From Paenibacillus durus (lineage in GTDB: Bacteria > Bacillota > Bacilli > Paenibacillales > Paenibacillaceae): 64,000 bases of DNA. The notes below the pieces were generated by a model that worked only from the letters and a program-made list of their open reading frames with translations, had not been told where the DNA came from and ran no database searches. This document shows, piece by piece, positions 8,640 to 17,541 of the stretch. The stretch lies in the NCBI RefSeq assembly GCF_000756615.1, contig NZ_CP009288.1:5518001-5582000 (forward strand), written 5' to 3'. Positions within the stretch are counted from its first letter, which is position 1. Each line of letters starts with the position of its first letter. Made by a program: the position numbers and the translations under genes.

Positions 8640-9830
8640 TCACCCTTTATGCCGTAAATATTCAACAATTTGCCGAGCGGGAGCTTCCGCTTCGAAGATT
8701 AATGAGTCAATCAGCCTTTCCTTTTCCCGCCGCCAAACCTCCCTACCCTTTAAGAGCCGGATTATTTCCTTTCCAAGTGCTGTACTGTCCAAGGAAGCCG
8801 TTGTGCCGACGGGAAGGCAGTTGATACGGCCTAAAAAGTGGTCAATCTTAGGATCATACGATATCCCGATCAGCGGTACGCGGCGTCCTGCAGCGTAAAT
8901 AAGACTATGCAGCCGCATTCCGAGCAGTACGTCGCATGCTCCAACTTCCCTCAGCATCTTCTGCGGATGGTCGGCGTCTTCGCAAAAGCTAACAACACTC
9001 CCGGTAGCAGCGATGTCCCCCCCAAGCTTGTCCATACAATACTGCGACGCTTCCGTGTCGGAGGGAAGATGGAACGGCAGAAACCTTAGATGGACCGGAA
9101 GGGTACGACAGACCTGCCGCAAACCTTCCACGATGGCATCCAGCTCTCGGCGGTCCTTCTCCCAATAGCGAACGGAAATTCCGACGACCGGAAGATCCGG
9201 GCTTACAGAGCTTGAATTAGTGACAGATACGGGTTCAGCTCCGTGCGTCTCAGCAGGTTGTCCCACTAAATTGCTGCCGGCATCACTTTCCTCAGGCAAG
9301 GTCAGGCCCATCACAGGGTCGGGAACGACATGTACTTCAGATTGACGAAGCCCCATAGTCATAAGCAACTGCCTGGATTGTTCGTCACGCACGGATACGT
9401 AGGCGCATTTGCGGAATACCGATTTGATCATAGGATGGAACCATTTCCGCTGCACTGGTCCGATTCCTTGCGCATATACGAATGTCGGCTTACCCATCCA
9501 TTGGGCAAGCTTGATAATGCCGAGATAATAGGGAATGGATTTGCCGCTGGTTACATCCTGCAGCAGGCTCCCTCCGCCGCTGATTAGCCCTGCGCTCTCT
9601 CCTATGGCACGTCGGACATCGGCCAGCTTCATACGGTGCACGGATTCGACGCCGTAGGTGGCGGTGGTCCATTCCGGATCGATAGACAACACTACCGGTT
9701 CAATGGAAATGCCCAAAAGCTCGGACTGGCGCTTTAGAGCATTAAGAATGGATTGAAGCACCGCTTCATCACCGCTGTTGCGGAAGCCGTAGTAACCGGA
9801 CAACACTATTTTTTGAGCAGGGGCGACCAT
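8640..9830 (-). CDS. csaB: Polysaccharide pyruvyl transferase CsaB
   Basis: Transfers pyruvate as a ketal onto secondary cell wall polymer, creating the ligand for SLH domains. The N-terminus has the hallmark VLSGYYGFRNSGDEAVLQSI; GLISGGGSLLQDVT, FVYAQGIGPV and LGMRLHSLIYAAGRRVP follow, all typical of the family. The reading frame is open to a GTG at 9860, but ATG 9830 fits CsaB homologues best and has GGAAGG 12 nt upstream. It overlaps the end of the DUF5693 gene by 25 nt and runs directly into tagA. A low-conservation acidic insert lies around residues 175-205. Its presence beside two SLH-protein genes makes the role in surface-layer anchoring very likely. Confidence 0.93.
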   Translation of the reverse strand: MVAPAQKIVLSGYYGFRNSGDEAVLQSILNALKRQSELLGISIEPVVLSIDPEWTTATYGVESVHRMKLADVRRAIGESAGLISGGGSLLQDVTSGKSIPYYLGIIKLAQWMGKPTFVYAQGIGPVQRKWFHPMIKSVFRKCAYVSVRDEQSRQLLMTMGLRQSEVHVVPDPVMGLTLPEESDAGSNLVGQPAETHGAEPVSVTNSSSVSPDLPVVGISVRYWEKDRRELDAIVEGLRQVCRTLPVHLRFLPFHLPSDTEASQYCMDKLGGDIAATGSVVSFCEDADHPQKMLREVGACDVLLGMRLHSLIYAAGRRVPLIGISYDPKIDHFLGRINCLPVGTTASLDSTALGKEIIRLLKGREVWRREKERLIDSLIFEAEAPARQIVEYLRHKG

Positions 9831-11899
9831 CGTTTCCAACATCCTTCCGCAATTTGCCACACAATTACCGCAATGACACCCAGGATGAGCCCAAGCCCAA
9901 GTCCCAGTAGACCACGAACAAGCGAAATTAGAACAGGCGAGTGAATATGGGCGAACGTATCCACCATTGATAATTGGCCGATAACGGCGACAATCATGAG
10001 ATAGGCAGCATTCCGGTACTTAAGAGCCAGGAAGGCACCAAGAATAAACAATGGATGAGCGAGCATAAATTCCTTGCTGCGCGGACGAACGCCGAAGGCA
10101 CTTTCCATGAAGTTACGGAATGCCAGTTCATAAGAGCTTGCGGTGCCGCTGTTGCCGGTGCGGCTTAGATAGTACAGCCCGACCACGCCAAGCACCGCAG
10201 CCGCAATAACCATCGCCAGCGTGACCGGTGTTCTTAGAAGTTTACCCGTTTTATTTAGAGCAAAATCACCACGGTATAGAAGCACATAAATGGCCACCAA
10301 CCCGATCGGCGCAATATGTAGCAGACTGACGCCCCGGAACTGGTTCAGTACCAGACTGTAAGTAATATTATTCAGCAGCGCGATAACGAATGGCACCGCG
10401 CAGAGCGAGATAACAGCCGTCCTTACGTACAGAACAAGACTTTGGAGCAGGCGGCGCTGCGGGTTCATAGGTGCGAAAGCGGACCCTGAAAGGCTTCCCC
10501 GAGCGGCAGCTTTGCCTTTACCGGCATTTGTCAGCGGCGGACCCCACTTATTGATTTTACGGACAGCGAGAACCGTCGCAACTGTAGGTGCGCTGATGGC
10601 TACCGCTAACGCGAGCGCCTGCTCAAATAGCGTGGGCTTCACCAGCAGCATTCCCGCGCTTCCAACCAGACCAAGCGCCCAGACGAGCAGCGTCAGCCAT
10701 GGAATGAAGTAGGAAATCATCAGCGCAACCATTGCCACGGCTCCAATAACAGCGACCAGCTTGAAATAACGTTGGAATGGCGAATCAACTACATCAAAAG
10801 CGGTAGCCTGACCTAACGTAAAGCCATTGTTCTCGATCTTCTCCACTGCTCCGCCCGGCTGGCTTAAGCTGGTAATCAAATTCTCCAAAGAATCGTCGAT
10901 CTGCGCCTTGTCCGTATTTCTCGTCGGTGCGGTATTCAGATAGAGCATGCGTATATTGCGGTCCTTGGTGGCAAGTGCGAAGCGGTCGGCAATAACATCG
11001 GGCTTCAGCGTTGAGTCGTTCTCGCTCAGCGAATACAGCCGGACCACATTGTAATCAAGCATATAGGCGAGCTTGTTGAACCCTTTTTGCTCCTGTTTGA
11101 GATTCTCAATGGTCGCTATGCCGATACCATGCTGTTTCAGCAGCTCGGCGAAGGAATTGAGACTATTTTTATCCTCGTTATCGTTGAATCCTTTAACCGA
11201 ATCGCCCTCAAACAGGATGCGCTTAACATTAAGACTTTCAAACCGTTCGATCAACTGCTTCATCGCTTCTTCATTATAAGGAAGTGTATCCACAAGACGG
11301 GGGACGATTTGAAATCCCTTGTTATGCAAATTGGCAAGCGCAGCCTCGTCCGGGGCCATTGGCTTCAGCAGCGCATCCTCCAGCGGAGTCTTTATGATCA
11401 AACCCTGCTGTCCGCGAAAGCTCCAGTCTTCCGTCGCAATTCCAAGACTTCCAAACGTATTCTGGATTGTGGGCTTGAGCTCATCGCTGTTAGCTTTGCT
11501 GGTAAAAAGCACATACGTATAATTTTCGTTCTCCGGTATGATGCTGTCCGTTAAGTTGGCGATATCCTGCGCGCCCCAGAACATAACGCGCCGGGCTTTA
11601 CGGTAATCCCCGAGCGTACTCTCATATACAGCCATGCTCTGTACGCCAGCTTCTTTAAGCCGATCCAATTGCTCGGATAAGTAGTTCTGCGGGTTGGACC
11701 GGTAGCTCGCGGCGTCCACGAGATCCCGGTAGTCGAACACGATCTCCACCGTCTTGGATGATTTCTCTGTCTGCAGACGGTCGTAGACGACCGGAAATGC
11801 CGCAATCAGGCCAATCACCACGATGATCCATAGCCACTTCCGGGAATTTATGTTCCAATGCTGCCATTTGTGCTGCACCAAAAGCTCCTCCTCTTTCAA
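9806..11899 (-). CDS. DUF5693 family membrane protein
   Basis: A 697-residue protein of the family often found just before csaB. It has one N-terminal membrane segment (~23-40), an extracytoplasmic domain of ~340 residues that looks like an alpha/beta fold (QLDRLKEAGVQSMAVYE, NVKRILFEGDSVKG, RMLYLNTAPTR), then about eight or nine membrane helices in the C-terminal half. The molecular role is unknown. The overlap with csaB and position in a wall-polymer operon suggest a part in export, polymerisation or modification of the pyruvylated polymer; this is inference. The ATG is preceded by GAGGAGG-type purines within a compact intergenic space. Confidence 0.85.
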   Translation of the reverse strand: MKEEELLVQHKWQHWNINSRKWLWIIVVIGLIAAFPVVYDRLQTEKSSKTVEIVFDYRDLVDAASYRSNPQNYLSEQLDRLKEAGVQSMAVYESTLGDYRKARRVMFWGAQDIANLTDSIIPENENYTYVLFTSKANSDELKPTIQNTFGSLGIATEDWSFRGQQGLIIKTPLEDALLKPMAPDEAALANLHNKGFQIVPRLVDTLPYNEEAMKQLIERFESLNVKRILFEGDSVKGFNDNEDKNSLNSFAELLKQHGIGIATIENLKQEQKGFNKLAYMLDYNVVRLYSLSENDSTLKPDVIADRFALATKDRNIRMLYLNTAPTRNTDKAQIDDSLENLITSLSQPGGAVEKIENNGFTLGQATAFDVVDSPFQRYFKLVAVIGAVAMVALMISYFIPWLTLLVWALGLVGSAGMLLVKPTLFEQALALAVAISAPTVATVLAVRKINKWGPPLTNAGKGKAAARGSLSGSAFAPMNPQRRLLQSLVLYVRTAVISLCAVPFVIALLNNITYSLVLNQFRGVSLLHIAPIGLVAIYVLLYRGDFALNKTGKLLRTPVTLAMVIAAAVLGVVGLYYLSRTGNSGTASSYELAFRNFMESAFGVRPRSKEFMLAHPLFILGAFLALKYRNAAYLMIVAVIGQLSMVDTFAHIHSPVLISLVRGLLGLGLGLILGVIAVIVWQIAEGCWKRWSPLLKK

Positions 11900-11924
11900 T
11901 AACGAATCTCCATTACAAAAGACA

Positions 11925-11977
11925 ACCCCGCAAAGTGAGGACTTGGCTTCGAAGCCTGCTCAAGTACTTTGCGGGGT
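11925..11977 (-). terminator. Long perfect inverted repeat between pgcA and the DUF5693 gene
   Basis: Arms of 12 nt (ACCCCGCAAAGT and its complement) enclose an inner GGCTT/AAGCC stem. The structure ends on the minus strand in TGTCTTTTG, and it sits 26 nt before the DUF5693 start codon. It probably ends pgcA transcripts, possibly incompletely, so it would separate or attenuate the wall-polymer operon. Confidence 0.65.
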
Positions 11978-11986
11978 CCCCGAAAA

Positions 11987-12040
11987 AAGAAACGGCTTCA
12001 CCCTCCATATGGAAGGGCGGCACCCGTTTCCCGTAAAAGA
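11987..12040 (+). repeat. Partial copy of the intergenic double-hairpin repeat
   Basis: GAAACGG (11989-11995) and CCGTTTC (12024-12030) enclose a CCCTCC/GGAAGGG inner stem, and CCCGTAAAA follows. The first half matches the copies at 24301, 24399 and 61867; the second hairpin is missing. It lies just after the pgcA stop codon. Confidence 0.5.
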
Positions 12041-12056
12041 GATTCAAATCATCCTC

Positions 12057-13781
12057 TTAATTGCTTCCGCCGTCGACTTTGCCCATAACTTCTCTGGTAA
12101 GTGCGGCAATCTTGGACTTGGCATCCTCAAGCGACTCGCCGCGTACGGCAAAGTACACCTTGATCTTGGGCTCAGTGCCTGAAGGACGCAGGCAGAACCA
12201 GGAACCGTCGGCGAGCAGATATTTCAGCACATTCTCCTTCGGAAGCCCATCCAAACCAAGAGAGTAATCCAGCACCTCGCTTACGGTAATGCTTGCGATT
12301 TCTTGCGGCGGATTTTGCCGCCAATCGCTCATGATGCCCTGAATTTGGGCAACCCCGTCCTTGCCTTTGAGTGTACGGGATTCCAGGCTTTCGAGGAAAT
12401 AGCCGAACTGCGTATAAAGCTCCTGAAGCACCTGGTAGAGCGTTTTTCCTTGAGCTTTGTAATAGGCCCCTGCTTCGGCTATCAGCATGGAAGCAAGAAC
12501 CGCATCCTTGTCTCGTGCATAGTTGCCGGCAAGATATCCATAGCTTTCCTCGTATCCAAACAGATATGTGTAATCCCCTGAAGCTTCGAACTGGGTCATT
12601 TTTTCACCGATATATTTGAAGCCCGTCAGCGTGTTAAACACGGTCGCTCCGTAATGGCTGGCAACTGCAGCGCCCATCTCACTGGTCACGATCGTCTTGA
12701 CTACCGCGCCATTGCTTGGCAGCTTGCCCAGTTCCTGCAACCGGCTCAGATAGTAGTGAATCATCAATGCGCCAGACTGATTCCCCGATAGCACGACGAA
12801 TTTGCCCTCATGGTCACGTACGACGGCGCCCATCCGGTCCGCGTCCGGATCTGTACCGATAAGCAGATCGGCACCCAATTCCTCGCCAAGCTTGATCGCC
12901 AGCGTAAAGGCGTCCCGCTCTTCCGGATTCGGCGATTTCACCGTGGAGAATTCGGAATCCGGCTGTTCCTGTTCCGGCACGACAAGCACATCGGTGAAAC
13001 CAATCTTTTTCAATACGCTGCGCACCGGCAGATTGCCTGTTCCATGCAGCGGCGTATAAACAATTTTAAATTTGCTTCCAAGGCCCCCGGCGATTTCCGA
13101 CCGGCCGACACTGACTGCCGCTACCGTATCGGTGTAGGCCTCGTCTTCTTTCTCGCCAAGCCAATGAAGGAGCCCGGCAGCTTCCGCTTCTTCTTTAACG
13201 GCGCGCTTGAAGGCGCTAAAGGAATCCACTTTGAATATGTAGGAGATCACCTTCTCGGCTTCATCCGGCACAAGCTGACCGCCTTGAGCATTGTATACTT
13301 TGTACCCGTTATATTCCGGAGGATTATGACTCGCCGTAATGACGACACCGCCTGTTGCTCCCAAATGGCGCACGCTGAAGGACAGCTGCGGCGTAGAGCG
13401 AAGGGAAGGATATAAATAAGCTTCAATTCCGTTGCCGGCCAGAACAAGTGCCGTTTCCAGCGCAAACTCAGGGGAGAACCGGCGGGAATCATGAGCAATA
13501 ACAACAGATGGACGGCCTTCGCCCTTATACTGTTCCAAAATAAAATTGGCAAAACCCTGAGTCGCTCTTGCTATCGTGTATCGGTTCATCCGGTTGCTGC
13601 CTGCGCCGATCACGCCGCGCAAACCGCCTGTCCCGAATTCCAAATCCCGGTAGAAGCGTTCTTCAAGTTCCTGCGGATCACTCGTCAGTCCGCGAAGTTC
13701 CTGCTTGGTGGTCTCGTCTACGGATGGGTCTTGCAGCCAGCGTTCCAATGTTTCTGCAGCTTTTGGACTCAATTGGGTCAT
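12057..13781 (-). CDS. pgcA: Phosphoglucomutase/phosphomannomutase PgcA
   Basis: Interconverts hexose 6- and 1-phosphates, feeding UDP-glucose and wall-polymer precursors. The 574-residue length fits the family. The catalytic phosphoserine loop is TASHNPPEYNG (Ser ~151), the Mg-binding loop GTDPDADR, the sugar loop FGYEESYGYL and the C-terminal phosphate loop RPSGTEPKIKVYF, all in normal order. The ATG has GGAGAGA just upstream. fabZ ends 27 nt upstream on the same strand, so the two may be co-transcribed. Confidence 0.95.
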   Translation of the reverse strand: MTQLSPKAAETLERWLQDPSVDETTKQELRGLTSDPQELEERFYRDLEFGTGGLRGVIGAGSNRMNRYTIARATQGFANFILEQYKGEGRPSVVIAHDSRRFSPEFALETALVLAGNGIEAYLYPSLRSTPQLSFSVRHLGATGGVVITASHNPPEYNGYKVYNAQGGQLVPDEAEKVISYIFKVDSFSAFKRAVKEEAEAAGLLHWLGEKEDEAYTDTVAAVSVGRSEIAGGLGSKFKIVYTPLHGTGNLPVRSVLKKIGFTDVLVVPEQEQPDSEFSTVKSPNPEERDAFTLAIKLGEELGADLLIGTDPDADRMGAVVRDHEGKFVVLSGNQSGALMIHYYLSRLQELGKLPSNGAVVKTIVTSEMGAAVASHYGATVFNTLTGFKYIGEKMTQFEASGDYTYLFGYEESYGYLAGNYARDKDAVLASMLIAEAGAYYKAQGKTLYQVLQELYTQFGYFLESLESRTLKGKDGVAQIQGIMSDWRQNPPQEIASITVSEVLDYSLGLDGLPKENVLKYLLADGSWFCLRPSGTEPKIKVYFAVRGESLEDAKSKIAALTREVMGKVDGGSN

Positions 13782-13808
13782 AAAAATCTCTCCTTCTCCA
13801 GGTATGAT

Positions 13809-14231
13809 TTAATTCAGCGCAAACATAATTTCGCCTTCGGCCACAACCTTGTCTTCCACTTTGGCAACCGCTTTCCCTTTGCCGATACTTCCTTTAAGAC
13901 GCGTAATCTCCACTTCGAGCTTTAGGGTATCCCCCGGCACCACCTGTCCACGGAAACGAAAACCGTCCAAGCCCGCCAAAAAGCCGATTTTGCCACGGTT
14001 GGCTTCGACGCCCAGAATCGCTACAGCACCAACCTGTGCGAGCGCCTCCGTAATCAGTACGCCGGGCATAACGGGGTATCCTGGAAAGTGCCCTATAAAA
14101 AAGGGCTCGTTCACCGTGACATTTTTAATGCCTACCGCCCGTTTCCCCATTTCGATTTCGATAATTTTGTCCACCAGCAGGAAAGGCGGACGATGGGGGA
14201 TAATTTCCTGAATTTGATTGACATCCAGCAT
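13809..14231 (-). CDS. fabZ: 3-hydroxyacyl-ACP dehydratase FabZ
   Basis: Dehydrates beta-hydroxyacyl-ACP in type II fatty acid synthesis. The 140-residue protein has the hot-dog fold motif GHFPGYPVMPGVLITEALAQ with catalytic His48 and Glu62. The frame is open for 70 more codons upstream, but the ATG at 14231 with AAGGAG upstream gives the family length and the usual N-terminus (MLDVNQIQEIIPHRPPFLLVD). The open upstream part is a structured leader rather than protein. Its place beside flhP/flhO/mbl is conserved with Bacillus. Confidence 0.96.
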   Translation of the reverse strand: MLDVNQIQEIIPHRPPFLLVDKIIEIEMGKRAVGIKNVTVNEPFFIGHFPGYPVMPGVLITEALAQVGAVAILGVEANRGKIGFLAGLDGFRFRGQVVPGDTLKLEVEITRLKGSIGKGKAVAKVEDKVVAEGEIMFALN

Positions 14232-14437
14232 GTAACTTACTCCTTCCAGTTCGAGAGAAAGGCCTCGAAAAAACAGCCCCCCGATATAAAGGCACTTTAT
14301 TATTGCCGGAGTGCATAAATATAGATGCTTTTGGCAAGAACTATATTTATCCTTCACCGGCTGCAGAAGTGGAGGTTGAGATAAGGGGCTTCTCCCGCTG
14401 CAAAAGCGGAGAGGGCCCTTTTTGATCTCGAAAGCTC
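14232..14437 (-). promoter_or_regulatory. Long structured 5' leader of fabZ
   Basis: About 205 nt lie between the likely transcription start and the fabZ ATG. On the minus strand there is a strong hairpin (CTCTCCGCT/AGCGGGAG, extended by GGGC/GCCC, about 14381-14423), then a perfect 10-bp inverted repeat ATAAATATAG/CTATATTTAT (14315-14324 and 14341-14350), then a GCACT/AGTGC stem. A C-rich 3' arm (AGCCCC) could alternatively pair with GGGGGGCT just before a six-T run near 14265-14275. No FapR-type operator was recognised. It could be a riboswitch or attenuator, or simply a stable leader. Confidence 0.4.
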
Positions 14438-14443
14438 CCAATC

Positions 14444-14449
14444 ATTATA
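14444..14449 (-). promoter_or_regulatory. Likely -10 element of fabZ promoter
   Basis: A perfect TATAAT lies between the upstream gene's terminator and the structured leader. The -35 region is T-rich and a poor match. Confidence 0.45.
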
Positions 14450-14462
14450 CATTTTCCAGTAT

Positions 14463-14494
14463 AAAAAAGAAAACTCCCTCATACAAGGGAGTTT
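14463..14494 (-). terminator. Terminator after the EpuA-like gene
   Basis: AAACTCCCT/AGGGAGTTT with a short loop, then TTTTCTTTTTT on the minus strand, 22 nt past the stop codon. Confidence 0.85.
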
Positions 14495-14515
14495 CGCATA
14501 GCGGTTCTTGCGACA

Positions 14516-14755
14516 TTATGGGGCAAAGACCAGATCGTATACATGCTTCCACGTGCTCCAGTGAAACACATCGCTAAGCTCCTTTTTGCCGAGGACAACA
14601 TAACCGGCTGCCAAGCCGCCGCCAAGGGCAAGCAGCAGCAGCAAAGGAATCAGAAACCACCTAACTACCGTCCATTTCGATCGCTTGCGCTTTATCGGCA
14701 CGTTATCTTCTGTCTGTTGTTCTTGTTTCAAACGATCTTCTTTGTGACGGCTCAT
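14516..14755 (-). CDS. Small membrane protein, EpuA / 'RNA polymerase subunit beta' family
   Basis: 79 residues: a charged cytoplasmic N-terminus, one membrane helix (about 33-53, IPLLLLLALGGGLAAGYVVLG), and a short extracytoplasmic tail ending HVYDLVFAP. This matches the small family often mislabelled DNA-directed RNA polymerase subunit beta (PF11772, EpuA type). There is no similarity to real RpoB. It follows flhP by 8 nt and is likely its operon partner. The function is unknown. Confidence 0.75.
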   Translation of the reverse strand: MSRHKEDRLKQEQQTEDNVPIKRKRSKWTVVRWFLIPLLLLLALGGGLAAGYVVLGKKELSDVFHWSTWKHVYDLVFAP

Positions 14756-14763
14756 CGCTTCAC

Positions 14764-15585
14764 CTACCCGCGCATGTTATTTGCCAGCCCAAGCATTTGA
14801 TCGCTGGAGGAAAAAGCCCGGGCGACAAGCTGATACGTCCGCTGAATCTGCATCATATCCGTCATTTCCTTGTTCAGATCGACATTGGACTGCTCAAGCC
14901 AGCCGGAGCGCACCGCCACTTCGCGGCTCTCACCAGCCGTCCGCTGCACGAAGGCCTGTTCAGCCGTCACTCCGTCCTTAAGAACAAATCTTCCGCCATC
15001 CACTGCCTGAAGCACCTCGCTGTTCTTCGGTTCCACAAGCATCAGCCGGCCTGCTTCGGTTACCGGCCCGTTCTCACTTTCCTTCATCAATACCACGCCT
15101 GCCTCGTTAAATGCCACGCTTACACCCGAGCGAACCGTCAGCGGCTTGCCCTGCGCGTTCAGCACCGGATGGTTCTCATTGTCCACCAAAATCATATTAC
15201 CTTGATTGGCTGCATCAGGCGTAAAATGGAAATCGCCCTGACGCGTATAGGAAGTAACGCCGTTAACCTGTACAGCGAACAACCCGCTGCCCTGCAGTGC
15301 CAAATCGCTGGCATTGTCGGTCTCCTTAAGCGCTCCCTGTTCCCAACTGGTGGTAACCTGGGGAATCCGCATGCCGAAGCCGATATCAAAGCCCAAAGGC
15401 ATGCTGCGCCCCTCAAGCTTATATTCCTGCGATTGCTGCTGTACCCGGGTCAGCACGTCTTCAAAGGCCCCGTCTTTGCTCTTGTAGCCTGCCGTATTGA
15501 TATTGGCAATATTATCGGCGATAAGATCAAGACGCTGCTGGAGACTGGTCATCGAGACGGCCGCGCCGATTGTCGAATTGTTCAT
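14764..15585 (-). CDS. flhP: Flagellar hook-basal body protein FlhP (FlgG-like)
   Basis: A 273-residue rod/hook family protein. The N-terminal flagellar rod motif is LDLIADNIANINTAGYKSKDG, the central part has FlgG-type beta segments (LALQGSGLFAVQVNGVTSYTRQGDFHF), and the C-terminal heptad region starts SNVDLNKEMTDMMQIQRTYQ. It is exported by the flagellar type III system and builds the distal rod/hook base. It lies 12 nt after flhO, the standard flhO-flhP pair downstream of mbl. Confidence 0.92.
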   Translation of the reverse strand: MNNSTIGAAVSMTSLQQRLDLIADNIANINTAGYKSKDGAFEDVLTRVQQQSQEYKLEGRSMPLGFDIGFGMRIPQVTTSWEQGALKETDNASDLALQGSGLFAVQVNGVTSYTRQGDFHFTPDAANQGNMILVDNENHPVLNAQGKPLTVRSGVSVAFNEAGVVLMKESENGPVTEAGRLMLVEPKNSEVLQAVDGGRFVLKDGVTAEQAFVQRTAGESREVAVRSGWLEQSNVDLNKEMTDMMQIQRTYQLVARAFSSSDQMLGLANNMRG

Positions 15586-15597
15586 CGGTCACTCCTC

Positions 15598-16470
15598 CTA
15601 TACTCTGCCGACATCATTTACAGCCTTTTGCAAGCTGCTGTCGTAGAACTGGATCACTTTCTGGTTCGCTTCATACGCCCGGTAAGCCGCGTTCAAATCA
15701 ACGGTAACCTGCGTCACATCCACATTGGAGCCTTCGATATATCCCTGGCGGACCTGCATATTATCTCCCGCAGCCGCATACCGGATTCCCGCCGCCTGTG
15801 CATCTTCTGCGTGAAATACACCGTTGCCATCGCGCACCAGATTCTCCGGCCTGGTTACAATGCTGATTCCAAGACGAACGCCGGTTGGAGCGCCGGTTGC
15901 ATCAAGAAGATTGCCTTTCTCGTCAACCTTGAGGTTGTCCACCGTACCGTTTAACACTACCGGTCTGCCATCGGCGCCAAGCACCTTGTACCCTCCGGAA
16001 CTCAGCAGTTCACCGGCAGGAGTTACAGTAAAGCCGCCGTTGCGTGTATAAAGCGTATTCCCATCATTATCCTGCACCGTGAAAAAAGCCTGCGGCTGGT
16101 AAATAATCTCACCTTGATCGCTTATATACTTGCCCGATGCGTCAAAGGGTAGGTTAGCGCCTGTTGTTGGATCAGCCAGACGAAGGTCGGCCGACAGTGC
16201 AAAATCGGTTGACTTGCCGCTTTCGACCAGATCGCCTTGCAGAAATTTGGACATGGACTGCTCGGCGAATACCCCCGTGTTCATTCTGCCAATCGGCTTC
16301 ACAATCCCGCCCTGCATGGCGGAGATCAGCACATTCGGAAATGAATGGCTGATGCTTTCGACCTGCTTGTACCCCGTCGTATTCAGATTGGCGATATTTT
16401 GCGTTGCCGTATCATGTCTGCGCTGCTCCGTGACCATGCCGGCAGCGGCCGTATATAAACCTCTTATCAT
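15598..16470 (-). CDS. flhO: Flagellar hook-basal body protein FlhO (FlgF/FlgG-like)
   Basis: A 290-residue rod protein paralogous to FlhP. The N-terminus MIRGLYTAAAGMVTEQRRHD is followed by NIANLNTTGYK, and the C-terminus has EGSNVDVTQVTVDLNAAYRAYEANQKV. The frame extends 14 codons upstream, but ATG 16470 gives the canonical family start and has AAGGGG upstream. It is between mbl and flhP, as in Bacillus. Confidence 0.92.
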   Translation of the reverse strand: MIRGLYTAAAGMVTEQRRHDTATQNIANLNTTGYKQVESISHSFPNVLISAMQGGIVKPIGRMNTGVFAEQSMSKFLQGDLVESGKSTDFALSADLRLADPTTGANLPFDASGKYISDQGEIIYQPQAFFTVQDNDGNTLYTRNGGFTVTPAGELLSSGGYKVLGADGRPVVLNGTVDNLKVDEKGNLLDATGAPTGVRLGISIVTRPENLVRDGNGVFHAEDAQAAGIRYAAAGDNMQVRQGYIEGSNVDVTQVTVDLNAAYRAYEANQKVIQFYDSSLQKAVNDVGRV

Positions 16471-16542
16471 AAAGGCGTTTCCCCTTCCTAAACCGCAGAA
16501 GTCTGAGCTCAACTTACAAACCTTTATTTATATATCGGCTGC

Positions 16543-17541
16543 TCAGAACTTTTTCTTAACCACTTTGTCCAAATGATCCAGCAAAATACCCGTTCCTTTC
16601 ACGACGCAGTGCATCGGATCCTCCGCCACCCATACGGGCACATGCAGTTCTTCGGAGAGCAACTCGCTAAGTCCGCTCAGCAGCGCTCCTCCTCCGGTCA
16701 GCACGACGCCACGGTCAATGATATCGGCGGACAGCTCCGGAGGCGTCCGTTCCAACACCGTCTTCGCCGCAGCCACAATGGACGACACCGGGTCCCAAAG
16801 CGCCTCCTGCGCTTCGACCGAGGTGATCGTCAGAGTCTGCGGAAGCCCGCTTACCATATCACGGCCGCGAATATCCATCTCAGCCTGTATACCGCCAGGA
16901 CGCACATTCCCGATGGCCAGCTTGATATCTTCAGCCGTCCGTTCACCGATGAGCAGTTTATATTTCTGCTTAATATATTTTAAAATGGATTCGTCGAACT
17001 TGTCCCCTGCTACTTTGATGGAGGAGGCGGTAACGACGTCGCCCATGGACAATACGGCTACATCCGTCGTTCCGCCGCCGATGTCGACGACCATATTTCC
17101 GCTAGGTTGATAAATATCCATGCCCGCTCCGATTGCCGCGGCCTTCGGCTCCTCTTCCATAAAGACTTCCTTCGCCCCGCTGCGCTCCGCCGCTTCACGG
17201 ATCGATTTCTGTTCAACCGAGGTAATATTCGTGGGGGCACAGATCAAAATGCGCGGACGCGCATACCAGGTGCGGCCTCCGACGCGGTCGATGAAATATT
17301 TCAGCATCGTCTCCGTGATTTCAAAATCGGCAATAACGCCGTCTCGGAGCGGACGAATCGTTGAGATGTTTCCCGGGGTACGGCCGACCATACGGCGCGC
17401 CTGTTCTCCCACCGCAAGGACCTTCTTCGTGTCGCTTTCAAGCGTGACCACGGAAGGTTCATCCAGAACGACTCCTTTTCCTTTAACATGAATAAGCACA
17501 TTGGCTGTGCCGAGATCGATTCCGATGTCCTTGCTAAGCAT
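16543..17541 (-). CDS. mbl: Actin-like cell-shape protein Mbl (MreB family)
   Basis: A 332-residue actin-fold ATPase that guides lateral wall synthesis. Motifs are DIGIDLGTANVLIHVKGKG (phosphate 1), VDIGGGTTDVAVLSMGD (phosphate 2) and GVVLTGGGALLSGL (adenosine). The context flhO-flhP downstream and spoIIID upstream identifies it as Mbl rather than MreB. The ATG is preceded by TTGGGGG at a good distance. Confidence 0.95.
   Translation of the reverse strand: MLSKDIGIDLGTANVLIHVKGKGVVLDEPSVVTLESDTKKVLAVGEQARRMVGRTPGNISTIRPLRDGVIADFEITETMLKYFIDRVGGRTWYARPRILICAPTNITSVEQKSIREAAERSGAKEVFMEEEPKAAAIGAGMDIYQPSGNMVVDIGGGTTDVAVLSMGDVVTASSIKVAGDKFDESILKYIKQKYKLLIGERTAEDIKLAIGNVRPGGIQAEMDIRGRDMVSGLPQTLTITSVEAQEALWDPVSSIVAAAKTVLERTPPELSADIIDRGVVLTGGGALLSGLSELLSEELHVPVWVAEDPMHCVVKGTGILLDHLDKVVKKKF

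Noticed and set aside
9974..10712. Plus-strand open frames opposite the DUF5693 gene
   Set aside because: They mirror a well-conserved membrane protein on the minus strand, lack ribosome sites and show no family resemblance.
14350..14437. T-box leader upstream of fabZ
   Set aside because: The strong hairpins suggested one, but the conserved T-box sequence and antiterminator core are missing.
13809..14441. FabZ with a 70-residue N-terminal extension
   Set aside because: The extension covers the structured leader, has no ribosome site at its start, and exceeds the family length; ATG 14231 is well supported.
14797..15954. A 385-codon plus-strand frame opposite flhP/flhO
   Set aside because: It spans two genuine flagellar genes on the other strand and crosses their boundary, so it is a shadow frame.
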